Assembly (NCBI RefSeq): GCF_038069945.1
Contig: NZ_JBBPEV010000001.1
Coordinates: 186,001 to 250,000, forward strand
Source: Aquabacterium sp. A3
Lineage (GTDB): Bacteria; Pseudomonadota; Gammaproteobacteria; Burkholderiales; Burkholderiaceae_C
Direction of reading: 5' to 3'
DNA length: 64,000 bases
Below the pieces are notes generated by a model. That model was given only the letters and a program-made list of their open reading frames with translations. It ran no database searches and was not told the origin of the DNA. Positions within the stretch are counted from its first letter, which is position 1, and each line of letters begins with the position of its first letter. Shown here piece by piece: positions 54,810 to 64,000 of the stretch. A program made the translations under genes and the position numbers.

Positions 54810-55999
54810 GCGCCAGACGGTGGCAACGCAATCAGTCTGACCCCATCGTCGACGCCATGGGGCGCCTGACCACGTTCGTGTTCGGGCCAGACCGGGCCAC
54901 CCGTGCGCGCACCGCAGCCATTCTCTTGTGCGCGCTGATGTATGTCGTGTGCTGCTCGGCCGCCTTCCAGGCCGCCGACATCGGGGTGATGCGTGCCGAG
55001 GCGCCCTTGGTGCTGCTGTGGACCACCCTGCCCGCCTACGGGGTTTTTTACGGCTTGGTGCGCAGTGGCCGAAGCAAGCGGCTGAAAGACCCCACGCTGA
55101 TGATGCCCCAGACCATCTTCGCATTGATGGCCATCGCCTACGCCTACACAGCCGTCGGCCCTGCAGATCGAGGCATCGTGTTGGTGCTGGTGGCCCTGGT
55201 GATGGTGTTTGGCATGTACACCCACACACCACGCCAATCTGTGATCATGGGCGTGGCGGCCATGCTGGTGATCGGCATCACGATGGGCGTGCTGGCCCAA
55301 TGGGATCCGGTGTACTACCCTCCGGTGCTGGAGCTGTTGAGGTTTGAGCTGATGATGGGCACCTTGCCGGCCTTGATCTACTCGGCCTATCAGATTTCTT
55401 CGTGGCGCAACCGGGTGGCCGAGCAGCGCCGCGCCCTGCGAGAAGCCCTGGAACAGGTCGAGCAGTTGGCCATCCGAGACGGATTGACCGGACTGCACAA
55501 CCGACGCCACATGCAAGACCGGCTGGAACACTGCGTCAAGCGGTTCGAGCGCTATGGTGAGGCCTTCACCGTGGTGTTGATCGATCTGGACCACTTCAAG
55601 CGGATCAATGACACCCATGGGCACAAGGTGGGTGATCAGGTGCTCCAGTCGTTTGCTTCGGCGGCCCAACTGGTGTTGCGAGAGACCGACTGCCTGAGCC
55701 GCTGGGGTGGTGAAGAGTTCTTGTTCCTGTTGCCAGCCACCCACGCGCACAAAGCTGGCGTGGCGGTGGAGCGGCTGCGTGAATCCTTGAAAACCTGCAC
55801 GATCAGCCTCAGCGTGCCTGACCTGCGCTTGACCTTTTCTGCCGGCATCGCCGTCCATGATGTGCCGATGCCCCTGCACCGCACACTGGAGCGGGCCGAT
55901 CAGGCGCTGTATGCGGCCAAACAGGGCGGCAGAAACCGCAGCGAATTGGCCTTGCCCCCACAAACCGACGCCATCACCCTGGTTCGCGCCCCCGGATGA
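54806..55999 (+). CDS. Membrane diguanylate cyclase (GGDEF), second of a tandem pair
   Basis: A 397-residue paralogue of the preceding gene. It has the same layout: about six helices containing FYGLVRSGRSKRLKDPTLMMP, a short coiled-coil linker (ALREALEQVEQLAIRD), and a GGDEF domain with DGLTGLHNRRHMQDRLE, GGEEF and an RxxD site (RETD). I chose the ATG at 54806, which overlaps the upstream stop (ATGA) and has GGGGAG nearby. An ATG at 54728 would add an acidic leader (GELDDADDDDDAGEP). Tandem duplication seems likely. Confidence 0.88.
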   Translation: MSARRWQRNQSDPIVDAMGRLTTFVFGPDRATRARTAAILLCALMYVVCCSAAFQAADIGVMRAEAPLVLLWTTLPAYGVFYGLVRSGRSKRLKDPTLMMPQTIFALMAIAYAYTAVGPADRGIVLVLVALVMVFGMYTHTPRQSVIMGVAAMLVIGITMGVLAQWDPVYYPPVLELLRFELMMGTLPALIYSAYQISSWRNRVAEQRRALREALEQVEQLAIRDGLTGLHNRRHMQDRLEHCVKRFERYGEAFTVVLIDLDHFKRINDTHGHKVGDQVLQSFASAAQLVLRETDCLSRWGGEEFLFLLPATHAHKAGVAVERLRESLKTCTISLSVPDLRLTFSAGIAVHDVPMPLHRTLERADQALYAAKQGGRNRSELALPPQTDAITLVRAPG

Positions 56000-56050
56000 T
56001 CCGGAGGGATTTGGCCGTGTGAGATGGCGTCGCAGGGCGATAATTGCAGG

Positions 56051-57277
56051 ATGAATCCACTGTTGACACGTCTGCAGCCGTACCCCTTCGAGCGGCTGAA
56101 AAAACTGCTGGCTGGCGTCCAGCCCAACGCTGCGTATCCGGCCATCAGCCTGGGCATCGGTGAACCCAAGCACCCCACGCCAGTGTTCATCAAACAAGCG
56201 CTGACCGACGCGCTGGACGGTCTGGCCAGTTACCCCGCCACGGCCGGTGACCCCGCTTTGCGCAAAGCCTGCGCAGCCTGGGTGCAGCGCCGTTACGGCC
56301 TGACGCTGGATGCCAACACCCAGATCCTGCCGGTCAACGGCTCGCGAGAGGCCTTGTTTTCGCTGGCGCAGTCGGTCATCGACCCCCACCAGCATGCCGA
56401 GGCGGGAGGACCCGCCGTGGTCAGCCCCAATCCCTTTTATCAGATCTACGAGGGTGCTGCCCTGCTGGCGGGCGCGCGCATCGTGTTCGCCAACTCCGAC
56501 CCGGCGCGCAACTTTGCCGCTGATTGGTCCAGCATCCCCGAATCGGTGTGGGCCACCACCCAACTGCTGTTTGTGTGCTCGCCTGGCAACCCCACGGGTG
56601 CCGTGATGCCCCTGAGCGAATGGCAGCGACTGTTCGACTTGAGCGACCGCCATGGCTTCGTCATCGCGTCGGACGAGTGCTACAGCGAGATTTACTTCCG
56701 CGAGGGGCCCGACGCCGCCCCCCTGGGCGGCCTGCAAGCTGCGGCACAACTGGGTCGGCATGATTTCCGAAACCTGATCGCGCTGACCAGCCTGTCCAAG
56801 CGGTCCAACGTGCCCGGCCTGCGCTCGGGCTTCGTGATGGGCGATGCCGCCATCCTCAAGGACTTTTTGCTCTACCGCACCTATCACGGCAGCGCCATGA
56901 GCCCGGCCGTGCAACAGGCCAGCATCGCGGCCTGGAACGACGAAGACCACGTGGTCGAAAACCGCCGCTTGTACCGCGAGAAGTTCGAACGCGTCACGCC
57001 CATCCTGTCTGCTGTGATGAACGTTGGTTTGCCCGACGCAGGCTTTTACCTCTGGGCCCAGGTGCCGGAAAACTTGGGTGGAGGCAGCGACGAATGGTTC
57101 GCCCGCGAGTTGTTGGCTCAATACAATGTCACTGTCTTGCCCGGCAGTTACCTCGCCCGAGAGGCGCAGGGGTGGAACCCGGGTGCTGGTCGCGTCCGCA
57201 TGGCCCTGGTGGCTGGCGTGGACGAATGCATTGAGGCTGCCGAACGCATCCGCCAGTTCATCACCGAGCGTGCGTGA
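56051..57277 (+). CDS. dapC: Succinyldiaminopimelate aminotransferase DapC
   Basis: A fold I PLP aminotransferase (408 residues) for N-succinyl-2-amino-6-ketopimelate in lysine/meso-DAP synthesis. Visible are LQPYPFERLKKLLAGVQPN and ISLGIGEPKHPTP at the start, and the cofactor Lys in SLSKRSNVPGLRSGF. RVRMALVAGVDECIEAAERI lies near the end. The start at 56051 was chosen for the typical MNPLLTRLQPYPFERL. The neighbour dapD, 42 bases on, encodes the previous pathway enzyme, which supports the DapC assignment over general aminotransferases. Confidence 0.93.
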   Translation: MNPLLTRLQPYPFERLKKLLAGVQPNAAYPAISLGIGEPKHPTPVFIKQALTDALDGLASYPATAGDPALRKACAAWVQRRYGLTLDANTQILPVNGSREALFSLAQSVIDPHQHAEAGGPAVVSPNPFYQIYEGAALLAGARIVFANSDPARNFAADWSSIPESVWATTQLLFVCSPGNPTGAVMPLSEWQRLFDLSDRHGFVIASDECYSEIYFREGPDAAPLGGLQAAAQLGRHDFRNLIALTSLSKRSNVPGLRSGFVMGDAAILKDFLLYRTYHGSAMSPAVQQASIAAWNDEDHVVENRRLYREKFERVTPILSAVMNVGLPDAGFYLWAQVPENLGGGSDEWFARELLAQYNVTVLPGSYLAREAQGWNPGAGRVRMALVAGVDECIEAAERIRQFITERA

Positions 57278-57319
57278 GCATTCAGGCCGCCCTACCCTTT
57301 CATTGATCAAGAGAACACC

Positions 57320-58144
57320 ATGACCCAAGCTCTGCAAACCATCATCGACAACGCCTGGGAACAGCGCACCAGCCTGTCTGCCGCCAGTGCCCCCGCCGAA
57401 GTGCGTGACGCCGTCAACCACATCATCGATGCGCTGGACACGGGCAAGCTGCGCGTGGCCGAGAAGATCAACGGCCAGTGGGAAACCCACCAGTGGGTCA
57501 AGAAGGCCGTGCTGCTGAGCTTTCGCCTCAACGACAACGTGCCCATGGGTGACGGCCCTCTGCAGTTCTACGACAAGGTGCCCACCAAGTACGCCGGCAT
57601 GAGCGCCGCTCAACTGGCAGACACCGGGGTGCGCGTGGTGCCGCCGGCCGTGGCGCGCCGCGGTTCGTTCCAGGCCCGCAATGTGATCCTGATGCCTTCT
57701 TATGTGAACATTGGCGCCTACGTGGACGAAGGCACCATGGTCGACACCTGGGCCACCGTGGGTTCGTGCGCCCAGATCGGCAAGAATGTTCACCTCTCGG
57801 GTGGTGTGGGCATCGGCGGCGTGCTGGAACCCCTGCAGGCCAACCCCACCATCATCGAAGACAACTGCTTCATTGGTGCGCGCTCCGAGGTCGTGGAAGG
57901 CGTGATCGTCGAAGAAAACTCGGTCATCTCCATGGGCGTGTACATCGGCCAGTCCACCAAGATCTATGACCGCGCCACGGGCGAGGTGTCGTATGGCCGC
58001 ATCCCGGCAGGGTCGGTGGTGGTGTCGGGCAACCTGCCCTCGGCCGATGGCAAGTACTCGCTGTACTGCGCCGTGATCGTCAAGCGCGTGGATGCCCAGA
58101 CGCGCTCCAAGACCAGCATCAACGACCTGCTGCGCGGCGCCTGA
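57320..58144 (+). CDS. dapD: Tetrahydrodipicolinate N-succinyltransferase DapD
   Basis: DapD succinylates tetrahydrodipicolinate. The 274-residue protein has a helical N-terminus ([20 protein letters not shown]) and a left-handed beta-helix of hexapeptide repeats ([49 protein letters not shown]), with the trimer catalytic region around [22 protein letters not shown]. Lies between dapC and pilU. Confidence 0.97.
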   Translation: MTQALQTIIDNAWEQRTSLSAASAPAEVRDAVNHIIDALDTGKLRVAEKINGQWETHQWVKKAVLLSFRLNDNVPMGDGPLQFYDKVPTKYAGMSAAQLADTGVRVVPPAVARRGSFQARNVILMPSYVNIGAYVDEGTMVDTWATVGSCAQIGKNVHLSGGVGIGGVLEPLQANPTIIEDNCFIGARSEVVEGVIVEENSVISMGVYIGQSTKIYDRATGEVSYGRIPAGSVVVSGNLPSADGKYSLYCAVIVKRVDAQTRSKTSINDLLRGA

Positions 58145-58204
58145 GTGCCCACGCACAGGCGCAAGCCAGCGACGTGTCCCCAACCCTGAACCGGGAGATT
58201 CTTG

Positions 58205-59383
58205 ATGAGCGGTGGCGGTAACCTGGAGCGCATCCTGCGCCTCATGGCCGAGAAAAAGGCCTCGGACGTGTTCCTCTCGGCGCGCACGCCCATCCTCATC
58301 AAGATCAGCGGGCAGATCCTGGCCCTGACCGATCAGCCGCTGACGCCCTCACAACCGCGTCAGTTGCTGTCGGAGATGGTCACCCCCACGCAGATGGAAG
58401 AGCTGGACGACACCGGCGAACTCAATCTGGGCATCACCATCCCTGGCACGGGCATTTACCGTCTCAGCGCCTTCAAGCAACGCGGCTCGGTGGCTGCGGT
58501 GTTTCGGTACATCCCGTCTGACATCCCTCCGCTGGAGACGCTCAATGTGCCCCCGGTCCTGAGCGACCTGATTCTTCAAAAGCGGGGACTGATCCTGGTG
58601 GTGGGTGCCACCGGCGCCGGTAAAAGCACCACCCTGGCGGCGATGCTGGAGCACCGCAACCAGCGCATGACGGGCCACATCCTCACCATCGAGGACCCGC
58701 TGGAATTCCTGTTCTCCAACAAGAAGTCCATCGTCAACCAGCGTGAGGTGGGGCGCGATACGCAAAGCCTCCAAGTGGGCCTGAAAAACGCGCTGCGCCA
58801 GGCCCCCGACTGCATTCTGATTGGCGAAATCCGCGACCGCGAGACGATGACGGCCGCCCTGTCGTACGCCTTGTCGGGACACCTGGTGCTGTCCACGCTG
58901 CACGCCAACAACAGCTACCACGCGCTGGGTCGGATCCTGTCGTTCTACACCCCTGAAGCCCGTCCGGCATTGCTGAGCGATCTGGCCTCCGGACTGAAGG
59001 CCATCGTGTCTCAACGCCTGCTCAAGTCCGTCACCGGAGGCCGAATCCCGGCCGTGGAAGTGCTGCTCAACACCCAACTGGTGTCCGAGTTGATTGAAAA
59101 GGGCGACTTCAACGGCATCAAGGAAGCCATGGAGAAGTCCCTGGCCGAAGGCTCTCAAACTTACGAGGCCGACATCGCCCGCCTGATCACCGAAGGCTTG
59201 GTGTCGCGCGACGAAGGCCTGGTCAACGCCGACTCGCCCACGAACCTGATGTGGCGCATGCAAAACGACAGTGGCACCCGATCCAAGCTGCTCGCCAAGA
59301 CGGAGGAGGTTGAAGATGGCCCCTCATTCACCGACATCACGCTGGATGTGAACCCACAAGACCAAGGTGGCTTTGGCCGCTGA
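58205..59383 (+). CDS. pilU: Type IV pilus retraction ATPase, PilU-like
   Basis: A PilT/PilU-family hexameric ATPase of 392 residues driving pilus retraction. It has the Walker A GATGAGKST, Asp box ILTIEDPLEFLF, Walker B CILIGEIRDRETM and His box GHLVLSTLHANNS. The N-terminus ERILRLMAEKKASDVFLSARTPILIKISGQI and the long acidic C-terminal tail favour PilU over PilT. GGGAG precedes the ATG. It is 60 bases after dapD and 18 before dapE, with no pilT or other pil gene in the window. Whether it depends on PilT cannot be seen. Confidence 0.88.
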   Translation: MSGGGNLERILRLMAEKKASDVFLSARTPILIKISGQILALTDQPLTPSQPRQLLSEMVTPTQMEELDDTGELNLGITIPGTGIYRLSAFKQRGSVAAVFRYIPSDIPPLETLNVPPVLSDLILQKRGLILVVGATGAGKSTTLAAMLEHRNQRMTGHILTIEDPLEFLFSNKKSIVNQREVGRDTQSLQVGLKNALRQAPDCILIGEIRDRETMTAALSYALSGHLVLSTLHANNSYHALGRILSFYTPEARPALLSDLASGLKAIVSQRLLKSVTGGRIPAVEVLLNTQLVSELIEKGDFNGIKEAMEKSLAEGSQTYEADIARLITEGLVSRDEGLVNADSPTNLMWRMQNDSGTRSKLLAKTEEVEDGPSFTDITLDVNPQDQGGFGR

Positions 59384-59401
59384 TTGCACACGCCAACGTA
59401 C

Positions 59402-60550
59402 ATGACCGACACCTTGCGCCTCACAGAGGCTTTGATGGCCCAGTCGTCTGTCACGCCCGCAGACGCGGGTTGTCAGGCCATGCTGATTGATCGACTCAAA
59501 CCCCTGGGCTTTGAATGCCACACGCTGGTCTTTGGGCCCTCCACGGCACCAGTGACCAACCTGTGGGCCATCAAGCGCGGCCGCGACGCCGCAGCACCGG
59601 TGCTGGCCTTCGCTGGCCACACCGACGTCGTGCCCACCGGCCCGCTCGATCAATGGACCTCTCCGCCCTTCGTGCCTACCCACCGCGATGGCCTGCTCTA
59701 TGGGCGCGGCGCCGCCGACATGAAAACCTCGCTGGCGGCCATGGTCGTGGCCACCGAGGCCTTTGTGGCCCGCCATCCCGATCACGCCGGCAGCATCGCC
59801 TATCTCATCACCAGCGACGAAGAAGGTCCGTCTGTTGACGGCACCGTCAAGGTGTGCGAGTGGTTGCAGCAGCAAGGCCAGCGCCTGGACGCCTGCATCG
59901 TGGGCGAGCCCACCTCGGTCAAACAAGTGGGCGACATGATCAAGAACGGCCGGCGCGGCTCGTTATCAGGCAAGTTGCGTGTCAAGGGCGTGCAGGGCCA
60001 CATCGCCTACCCGCACCTGGCCCAAAACCCCATCCACCTGCTCGCGCCCGCCTTGGCAGAGCTGGTCACCATCACCTGGGACCAGGGCAACGACCACTTC
60101 CCACCCACCACCTGGCAGTGCTCCAACATCCACGCGGGCACGGGCGCCAACAACGTCATCCCGGGTGAGGTGGTGGTCGACTTCAACTTCCGCTTCTCGA
60201 CCGAGTCCACGCCCGAATCGCTGCAGCAGCGGCTTGAAGGCGTGCTGCGCCAGCATGGCCTGGACTTCCACATCGACTGGACGCTGGGCGGCCGCCCTTT
60301 CCTGACCCGCAAGGGCCCGCTGGTCGACGCCATTTCGGCGGCCATTCAGCAGGTCACGGGTGTCACCACCGAGTTGTCCACCACGGGCGGCACGTCCGAC
60401 GGGCGATTCATCGCCCAGATCTGCCCGCAGGTGGTCGAGTTCGGCCCGGTGAACGCCAGCATCCACAAGATCGACGAGCACGTGCGTGTCGCCGACATCG
60501 AGCCCCTGAAAGACATCTACCTCGGCACCCTGGAAAGGCTGCTGGCGTGA
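59402..60550 (+). CDS. dapE: Succinyl-diaminopimelate desuccinylase DapE
   Basis: DapE removes succinate from N-succinyl-LL-diaminopimelate. The M20 metallopeptidase-fold enzyme (382 residues) has its zinc ligands in [11 protein letters not shown] (His, Asp) and [14 protein letters not shown] (Asp). The catalytic Glu pair is in [13 protein letters not shown], a Glu ligand in GEPTS, and a His near the end in [12 protein letters not shown]. The ATG at 59402 was chosen over a TTG at 59384. The stop overlaps the prmB GTG by 4 bases. Confidence 0.96.
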   Translation: MTDTLRLTEALMAQSSVTPADAGCQAMLIDRLKPLGFECHTLVFGPSTAPVTNLWAIKRGRDAAAPVLAFAGHTDVVPTGPLDQWTSPPFVPTHRDGLLYGRGAADMKTSLAAMVVATEAFVARHPDHAGSIAYLITSDEEGPSVDGTVKVCEWLQQQGQRLDACIVGEPTSVKQVGDMIKNGRRGSLSGKLRVKGVQGHIAYPHLAQNPIHLLAPALAELVTITWDQGNDHFPPTTWQCSNIHAGTGANNVIPGEVVVDFNFRFSTESTPESLQQRLEGVLRQHGLDFHIDWTLGGRPFLTRKGPLVDAISAAIQQVTGVTTELSTTGGTSDGRFIAQICPQVVEFGPVNASIHKIDEHVRVADIEPLKDIYLGTLERLLA

Positions 60551-61428
60551 CCCTCATCGAACTGATCGAGCAGGCCGCAGCGCGCCTGGATGCCGCACAG
60601 GTCGGCTACGGCCACGGCACCACCAATGCCTTTGATGAAGCCGCCTGGCTGGTGATGTGGCGCCTGGGCCTGCCCATTGATGCCCTCGACGAACACGAGC
60701 AACGTGCTGTCAGCACCGGCGAGCTGGAGCAGGCCCAAGCCCTGATCGACGAACGCATCGCCAGCCGCAAGCCCGCGGCCTACCTCACCCAGCAGGCCTG
60801 GCTGCAAGGCGTGCCCTTCTACGTGGACGAGCGTGCCATCGTGCCGCGCTCCTTCATCGCCGAGGTGCTGGCCGATGGCAGCATCGACGCCTGGCTTGGC
60901 GAGCACACCCGCCGCGTGCTCGATTTGTGCACGGGCAATGGCAGCCTGGCCGTGCTCGCGGCCATGGCCTACCCTGATGTCATCGTTGATGGCGCAGACC
61001 TCAGCCCCGACGCGCTGGCCGTGGCCCGCATCAACGTCGATCAGCACGGCCTGCAAGACCGCATCACCCTGCTTCAAAGCGATGGGCTGAGCAGCGTCAA
61101 CGGCCCTTACGACCTGATCTTGTGCAACCCGCCCTACGTCAATGCCGACTCGATGTCGAAGCTGCCAGCCGAGTACCGCGCCGAGCCCGAGATGGCCCTG
61201 GCGTCGGGCGATGACGGCATGGACTTCACGCGCGCCCTGTTCGCCTCGCTGCGCGCGCATCCCGATCGCTACATGAGCGAAGACGCCGTGCTGGTGCTGG
61301 AGATCGGCAACGAGCGCCCGAACTTCGAGCGCGCCTTCCCCGATCTGGCCGTGATCTGGCTCCCCACGTCAGCGGGCGATGACCCATTGCTGCTCATCAC
61401 CCGCGACGCCTTGCTGCTGGCAGATTGA
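60547..61428 (+). CDS. prmB: 50S ribosomal protein L3 glutamine methyltransferase PrmB
   Basis: PrmB N5-methylates a glutamine of ribosomal protein L3. The 293-residue enzyme has the SAM motif [16 protein letters not shown] and the NPPY catalytic motif in [14 protein letters not shown], with [14 protein letters not shown] nearby. It starts at a GTG at 60547, sharing GTGA with the dapE stop, so translation is coupled. PrmC is the near relative; the [41 protein letters not shown] start favours PrmB. Confidence 0.93.
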   Translation: MTLIELIEQAAARLDAAQVGYGHGTTNAFDEAAWLVMWRLGLPIDALDEHEQRAVSTGELEQAQALIDERIASRKPAAYLTQQAWLQGVPFYVDERAIVPRSFIAEVLADGSIDAWLGEHTRRVLDLCTGNGSLAVLAAMAYPDVIVDGADLSPDALAVARINVDQHGLQDRITLLQSDGLSSVNGPYDLILCNPPYVNADSMSKLPAEYRAEPEMALASGDDGMDFTRALFASLRAHPDRYMSEDAVLVLEIGNERPNFERAFPDLAVIWLPTSAGDDPLLLITRDALLLAD

Positions 61429-61450
61429 CCGTCCGCCTGCAAAGCACCCC

Positions 61451-63418
61451 ATGATCCAACTTAAAAACGTTTCCCTGCTGCGGGGCACGAAGCCCGTGCT
61501 CGACGGCGCCAGCGCCACCCTGCACCCCGGCGAGAAGGTGGGCCTGATCGGCCGCAATGGCGCGGGCAAATCCTCGCTGTTCTCGCTGTTGGCTGGCCGC
61601 CTGCACCCCGACGCTGGCGACGTCGAGATTCCGCCGAGCTGGTTGCAGCCGGGCGGCATGGCCGAGGTCGCGCAGAACATGCCTGAGACCGACGAGCCCG
61701 CCACCGAGTTCGTGCTGCAAGGCGACACCCGCCTGATGGCCGCCCGCCAGGCCTTGGCGCAGGCCGAGGCCGCCAACGACGGCCACGCCATCGCCGAAGC
61801 CCACATGGCCCTGGCCGATGCCGGCGACTTTGACGCCCCCGCGCGCGCTCAAGCCCTGATGCTGGGCCTGGGCTTCCAGCTTGAACAGACCACCGCCCCG
61901 GTCAACAGTTTCTCGGGTGGCTGGCGCATGCGCCTTCAACTCGCCCGTGCGCTGATGTGCCCTGCGCAGCTGCTGCTGCTCGACGAACCCACCAACCACC
62001 TGGACTTGGACGCCCTGGTCTGGCTGGAGAGCTGGCTGCAGCGCTATGAGGGTACGTTGATCATCATCAGCCACGACCGAGAGTTCCTCGATGCCATCAC
62101 CAAGGTCACGCTGCACCTGGATGAAGGCAAGCTCACACGGTACACCGGCGGCTACACGGCCTTCGAGGCCATGCGCGCCGAACGCATGAGCCAACACCAG
62201 GCCGCCTACGACAAGCAGCAAGACCGCATCGCCCACCTGCAGAAGTTCATCGACCGGTTCAAGGCCAAAGCCACCAAGGCCCGTCAGGCGCAAAGCCGTG
62301 TCAAGGCCCTGGAGCGCATGGAAAAGCTCGCGCCTGTGCTCACGGCCAGCGACTTCGAATTCAGCTTCCCCGAGCCTGCCAGCCTGCCCAACCCCATGCT
62401 GGTGATGAAAGACCTGCACTGCGGCTACCTGGGCTCCGATGGAGCCGAGCCCACCACCATCGTGCGCGGCGTCAACCGCTCGGTGCTGCCCGGGCAGCGC
62501 ATCGGCATCCTGGGCGCCAATGGCCAAGGCAAATCCACGCTGGTGAAAACACTGGCGCACATGCTGCCGGCCATCGCAGGGGCGGTCACCGAGGGCAAGG
62601 GCCTGAGCATTGGCTACTTTGCACAGCAAGAGCTGGATGTGCTGCGGTCTGATGAAGGGCCATTGGCCCACATGCTGCGCTTGGCCAAAGAGGTCTCGCC
62701 CCACGCCCGTGAACAAGAGCTTCGCGATTTTCTGGGCCGCTTCCGCTTCACGGGCGACATGGTTGCGCAGCCCGTGGGGCAGTTCAGTGGTGGCGAAAAA
62801 GCCCGCCTGGTGCTGGCCTTGGTGGTGTGGCAGCGCCCCAACTTGCTGCTGCTCGATGAGCCCACCAACCACCTGGATCTCACCACCCGCGAAGCGCTCA
62901 GCATTGCACTGAACGAATTCGAAGGCACGGTGATGCTGGTCAGCCACGATCGCGCCTTGCTGCGCGAAGTGTGCGACGAGTTCTGGCTGGTCACCCGCGG
63001 TGGCGTGAGCACCTTTGACGGCGACCTGGACGACTACCAACGATGGCTGCAGGAACAGGCGCGTGATGTGGCCTTGGCCGCCAAATTGCAGCGCCAACCC
63101 TCCGCCACCGGATCCGTGCAGGTCACGCCCGGCGATGCACCGGCTGCGCGTCGAGAAGATCGCAAGGCGGCCGCTCAAGCCCGACAACGCCTGGCCGAGC
63201 AGGCCAAACCACTGAAGGCCGAACTCAAAGTGGTCGAAGAGCGGATGGCTGCCGCGCAGGCCGAAGCCAGCGGCATCAACGAGCGACTGGGGCTGCTCGA
63301 TGTCCCCCCTTCCGAGCGGGCAGAACTTGGCAAGCGCCTCAAGGCCTTGCAGGAGGCCGAGGAGGCTCTGGAGACCCGTTGGCTGGAACTGACCGACGAG
63401 CTGGACCGCCTGGCCTGA
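61451..63418 (+). CDS. ABC-F family ATPase, YheS-like
   Basis: A 655-residue soluble protein with two ABC modules and no membrane domain. Module 1 has Walker A GRNGAGKSS, signature NSFSGGWRMRLQLARA and Walker B LLLLDEPTNHLDLD. Module 2 has GANGQGKST, FSGGEKARLVLALVVW and LLLLDEPTNHLDL. The interdomain linker (QDRIAHLQKFIDRFKAKATKARQAQSRVKALERM) is typical of ABC-F ribosome-associated factors. A C-terminal coiled coil (about 560-655) resembles that of E. coli YheS. Family members act on ribosomes; the client here is unknown. The gene starts 22 bases after prmB. Confidence 0.9.
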   Translation: MIQLKNVSLLRGTKPVLDGASATLHPGEKVGLIGRNGAGKSSLFSLLAGRLHPDAGDVEIPPSWLQPGGMAEVAQNMPETDEPATEFVLQGDTRLMAARQALAQAEAANDGHAIAEAHMALADAGDFDAPARAQALMLGLGFQLEQTTAPVNSFSGGWRMRLQLARALMCPAQLLLLDEPTNHLDLDALVWLESWLQRYEGTLIIISHDREFLDAITKVTLHLDEGKLTRYTGGYTAFEAMRAERMSQHQAAYDKQQDRIAHLQKFIDRFKAKATKARQAQSRVKALERMEKLAPVLTASDFEFSFPEPASLPNPMLVMKDLHCGYLGSDGAEPTTIVRGVNRSVLPGQRIGILGANGQGKSTLVKTLAHMLPAIAGAVTEGKGLSIGYFAQQELDVLRSDEGPLAHMLRLAKEVSPHAREQELRDFLGRFRFTGDMVAQPVGQFSGGEKARLVLALVVWQRPNLLLLDEPTNHLDLTTREALSIALNEFEGTVMLVSHDRALLREVCDEFWLVTRGGVSTFDGDLDDYQRWLQEQARDVALAAKLQRQPSATGSVQVTPGDAPAARREDRKAAAQARQRLAEQAKPLKAELKVVEERMAAAQAEASGINERLGLLDVPPSERAELGKRLKALQEAEEALETRWLELTDELDRLA

Positions 63419-63547
63419 ACGTCGGCGCGACCGGCTTGATCGGCGCCTGCAGACAGCCAAACCCGTAGCACATCCGGATCCCTCGGTCACAACACGGGCC
63501 ATTCGATTGCGTGCAAACTGATCGACCACTCACCAACGGAGCTCAAG

Positions 63548-63970
63548 ATGACATTGCAACAAGTGGTCTACACCGCCCATGCCACCGCCACCGGAGGTCG
63601 CGATGGCCGGGCTGTCTCGTCCGACAAGAAGCTGGATGTCGCCCTGGCCAGGCCCACAGAAATGGGCGGCAACGGACAGGGCACCAACCCTGAGCAGCTC
63701 TTCGCTGCAGGTTATGCCGCGTGCTTCCTGGGTGCCATGGGCTTTGTGGCCGCACAAGACAAGAAACTGCTGCCTGCCGGCACCTCCATCGAATCGGAAG
63801 TCGGCATTGGCCCGATCCCCGGCGGATTTGGCATCCAGGTCACGCTGAACATCTCGCTGCCCGGCATGGCCCGCGATGCCGCGCAGGCCCTGGTCGATGC
63901 AGCGCATCAGGTCTGCCCCTACTCGAACGCCACCCGTGGCAACATCGACGTCACACTCAACATCCGCTGA
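63548..63970 (+). CDS. ohr: Organic hydroperoxide resistance protein Ohr
   Basis: Ohr is an OsmC-superfamily peroxidase that reduces organic and fatty acid hydroperoxides with a reactive dithiol. The 140-residue protein has the peroxidatic Cys59 in YAACFLGAM and the resolving Cys123 in HQVCPYSNATRG, both as expected. Arg21 is near the N-terminus. ACGGAG precedes the ATG. The 129-base gap after the ABC-F gene is likely to hold its promoter. No OhrR regulator gene is in the window. Confidence 0.94.
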   Translation: MTLQQVVYTAHATATGGRDGRAVSSDKKLDVALARPTEMGGNGQGTNPEQLFAAGYAACFLGAMGFVAAQDKKLLPAGTSIESEVGIGPIPGGFGIQVTLNISLPGMARDAAQALVDAAHQVCPYSNATRGNIDVTLNIR

Positions 63971-64000
63971 ATGACGCAAGTCCCTGATAAAAAAGGGATT

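Noticed and set aside
63983..64000. TCCCT/AGGGA inverted repeat after ohr as a terminator.
   Set aside because: The window ends within the element, the stem is only five pairs and no U-tract is visible.

Overview
The window is a GC-rich, gene-dense chromosomal segment of a betaproteobacterium, most likely order Burkholderiales (Comamonadaceae/Leptothrix-Aquabacterium-like). This rests on gene content and order: a complete pst-phoU-phoBR operon, glmM-folP-ftsH-rlmE facing yhbY, smc-zipA-ligA, the polyhydroxyalkanoate regulator PhaR with a 3-hydroxybutyrate dehydrogenase, and dapC-dapD-pilU-dapE-prmB in a row. I see no insertion sequence, prophage, integrase, CRISPR array or rRNA gene. Coding is almost continuous, and no gene-free stretch exceeds about 270 bases.

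Layout. 1-1595: 3' end of a membrane glycosyltransferase. 1608-8362 (minus): phosphate uptake and sensing, pstS-pstC-pstA-pstB-phoU-phoB-phoR. 8363-9103: a spacer carrying two divergent Pho-box promoters, then a fasciclin-domain lipoprotein. 9118-15674: glmM, folP, ftsH and rlmE (minus), yhbY (plus), a DUF4149 membrane protein and greA (minus). 15812-20258 (minus): carB and carA. 20526-24201 (plus): bacterioferritin, a Fur-controlled bacterioferritin-associated ferredoxin, an unknown protein, a 2-hydroxyacid dehydrogenase and an MFS transporter. 24171-28013: rlmB and an orphan LolD/YbbA-type ATPase (minus), divergent tesA (plus), phaR and an unknown anchored alpha-toroid-like protein (minus).

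28071-31459 (minus): an alpha/beta hydrolase, relA, a tRNA-Val(GAC) and a terminator, apparently one transcription unit. 31524-38769 (plus): 3-hydroxybutyrate dehydrogenase, mnmC, hslR, and grpE-dnaK-dnaJ with sigma-32-like promoters. 38971-41236 (plus): a CheY-TPR regulator followed by a minimal histidine kinase. 41217-43502 (minus): a large basic amino acid decarboxylase. 43678-45480 (plus): NfeD, SPFH protein and a DUF2237 protein. 45466-52138 (minus): ligA, zipA and smc. 52286-63970 (plus): queF, a multi-pass membrane protein, two tandem paralogous diguanylate cyclases, dapC-dapD-pilU-dapE-prmB, an ABC-F protein and the organic hydroperoxide reductase Ohr.

Most of the window is core metabolism and information processing. 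The best leads are the Pho box in front of the fasciclin lipoprotein, the CheY-TPR/minimal-kinase pair, the tandem cyclases sharing one membrane domain, the hydrolase-relA-tRNA unit, and two unassigned proteins (21441-21923 and 27009-28013). I did not find a clearly new defence or mobile system. Promoter, operator and hairpin calls were made by eye.
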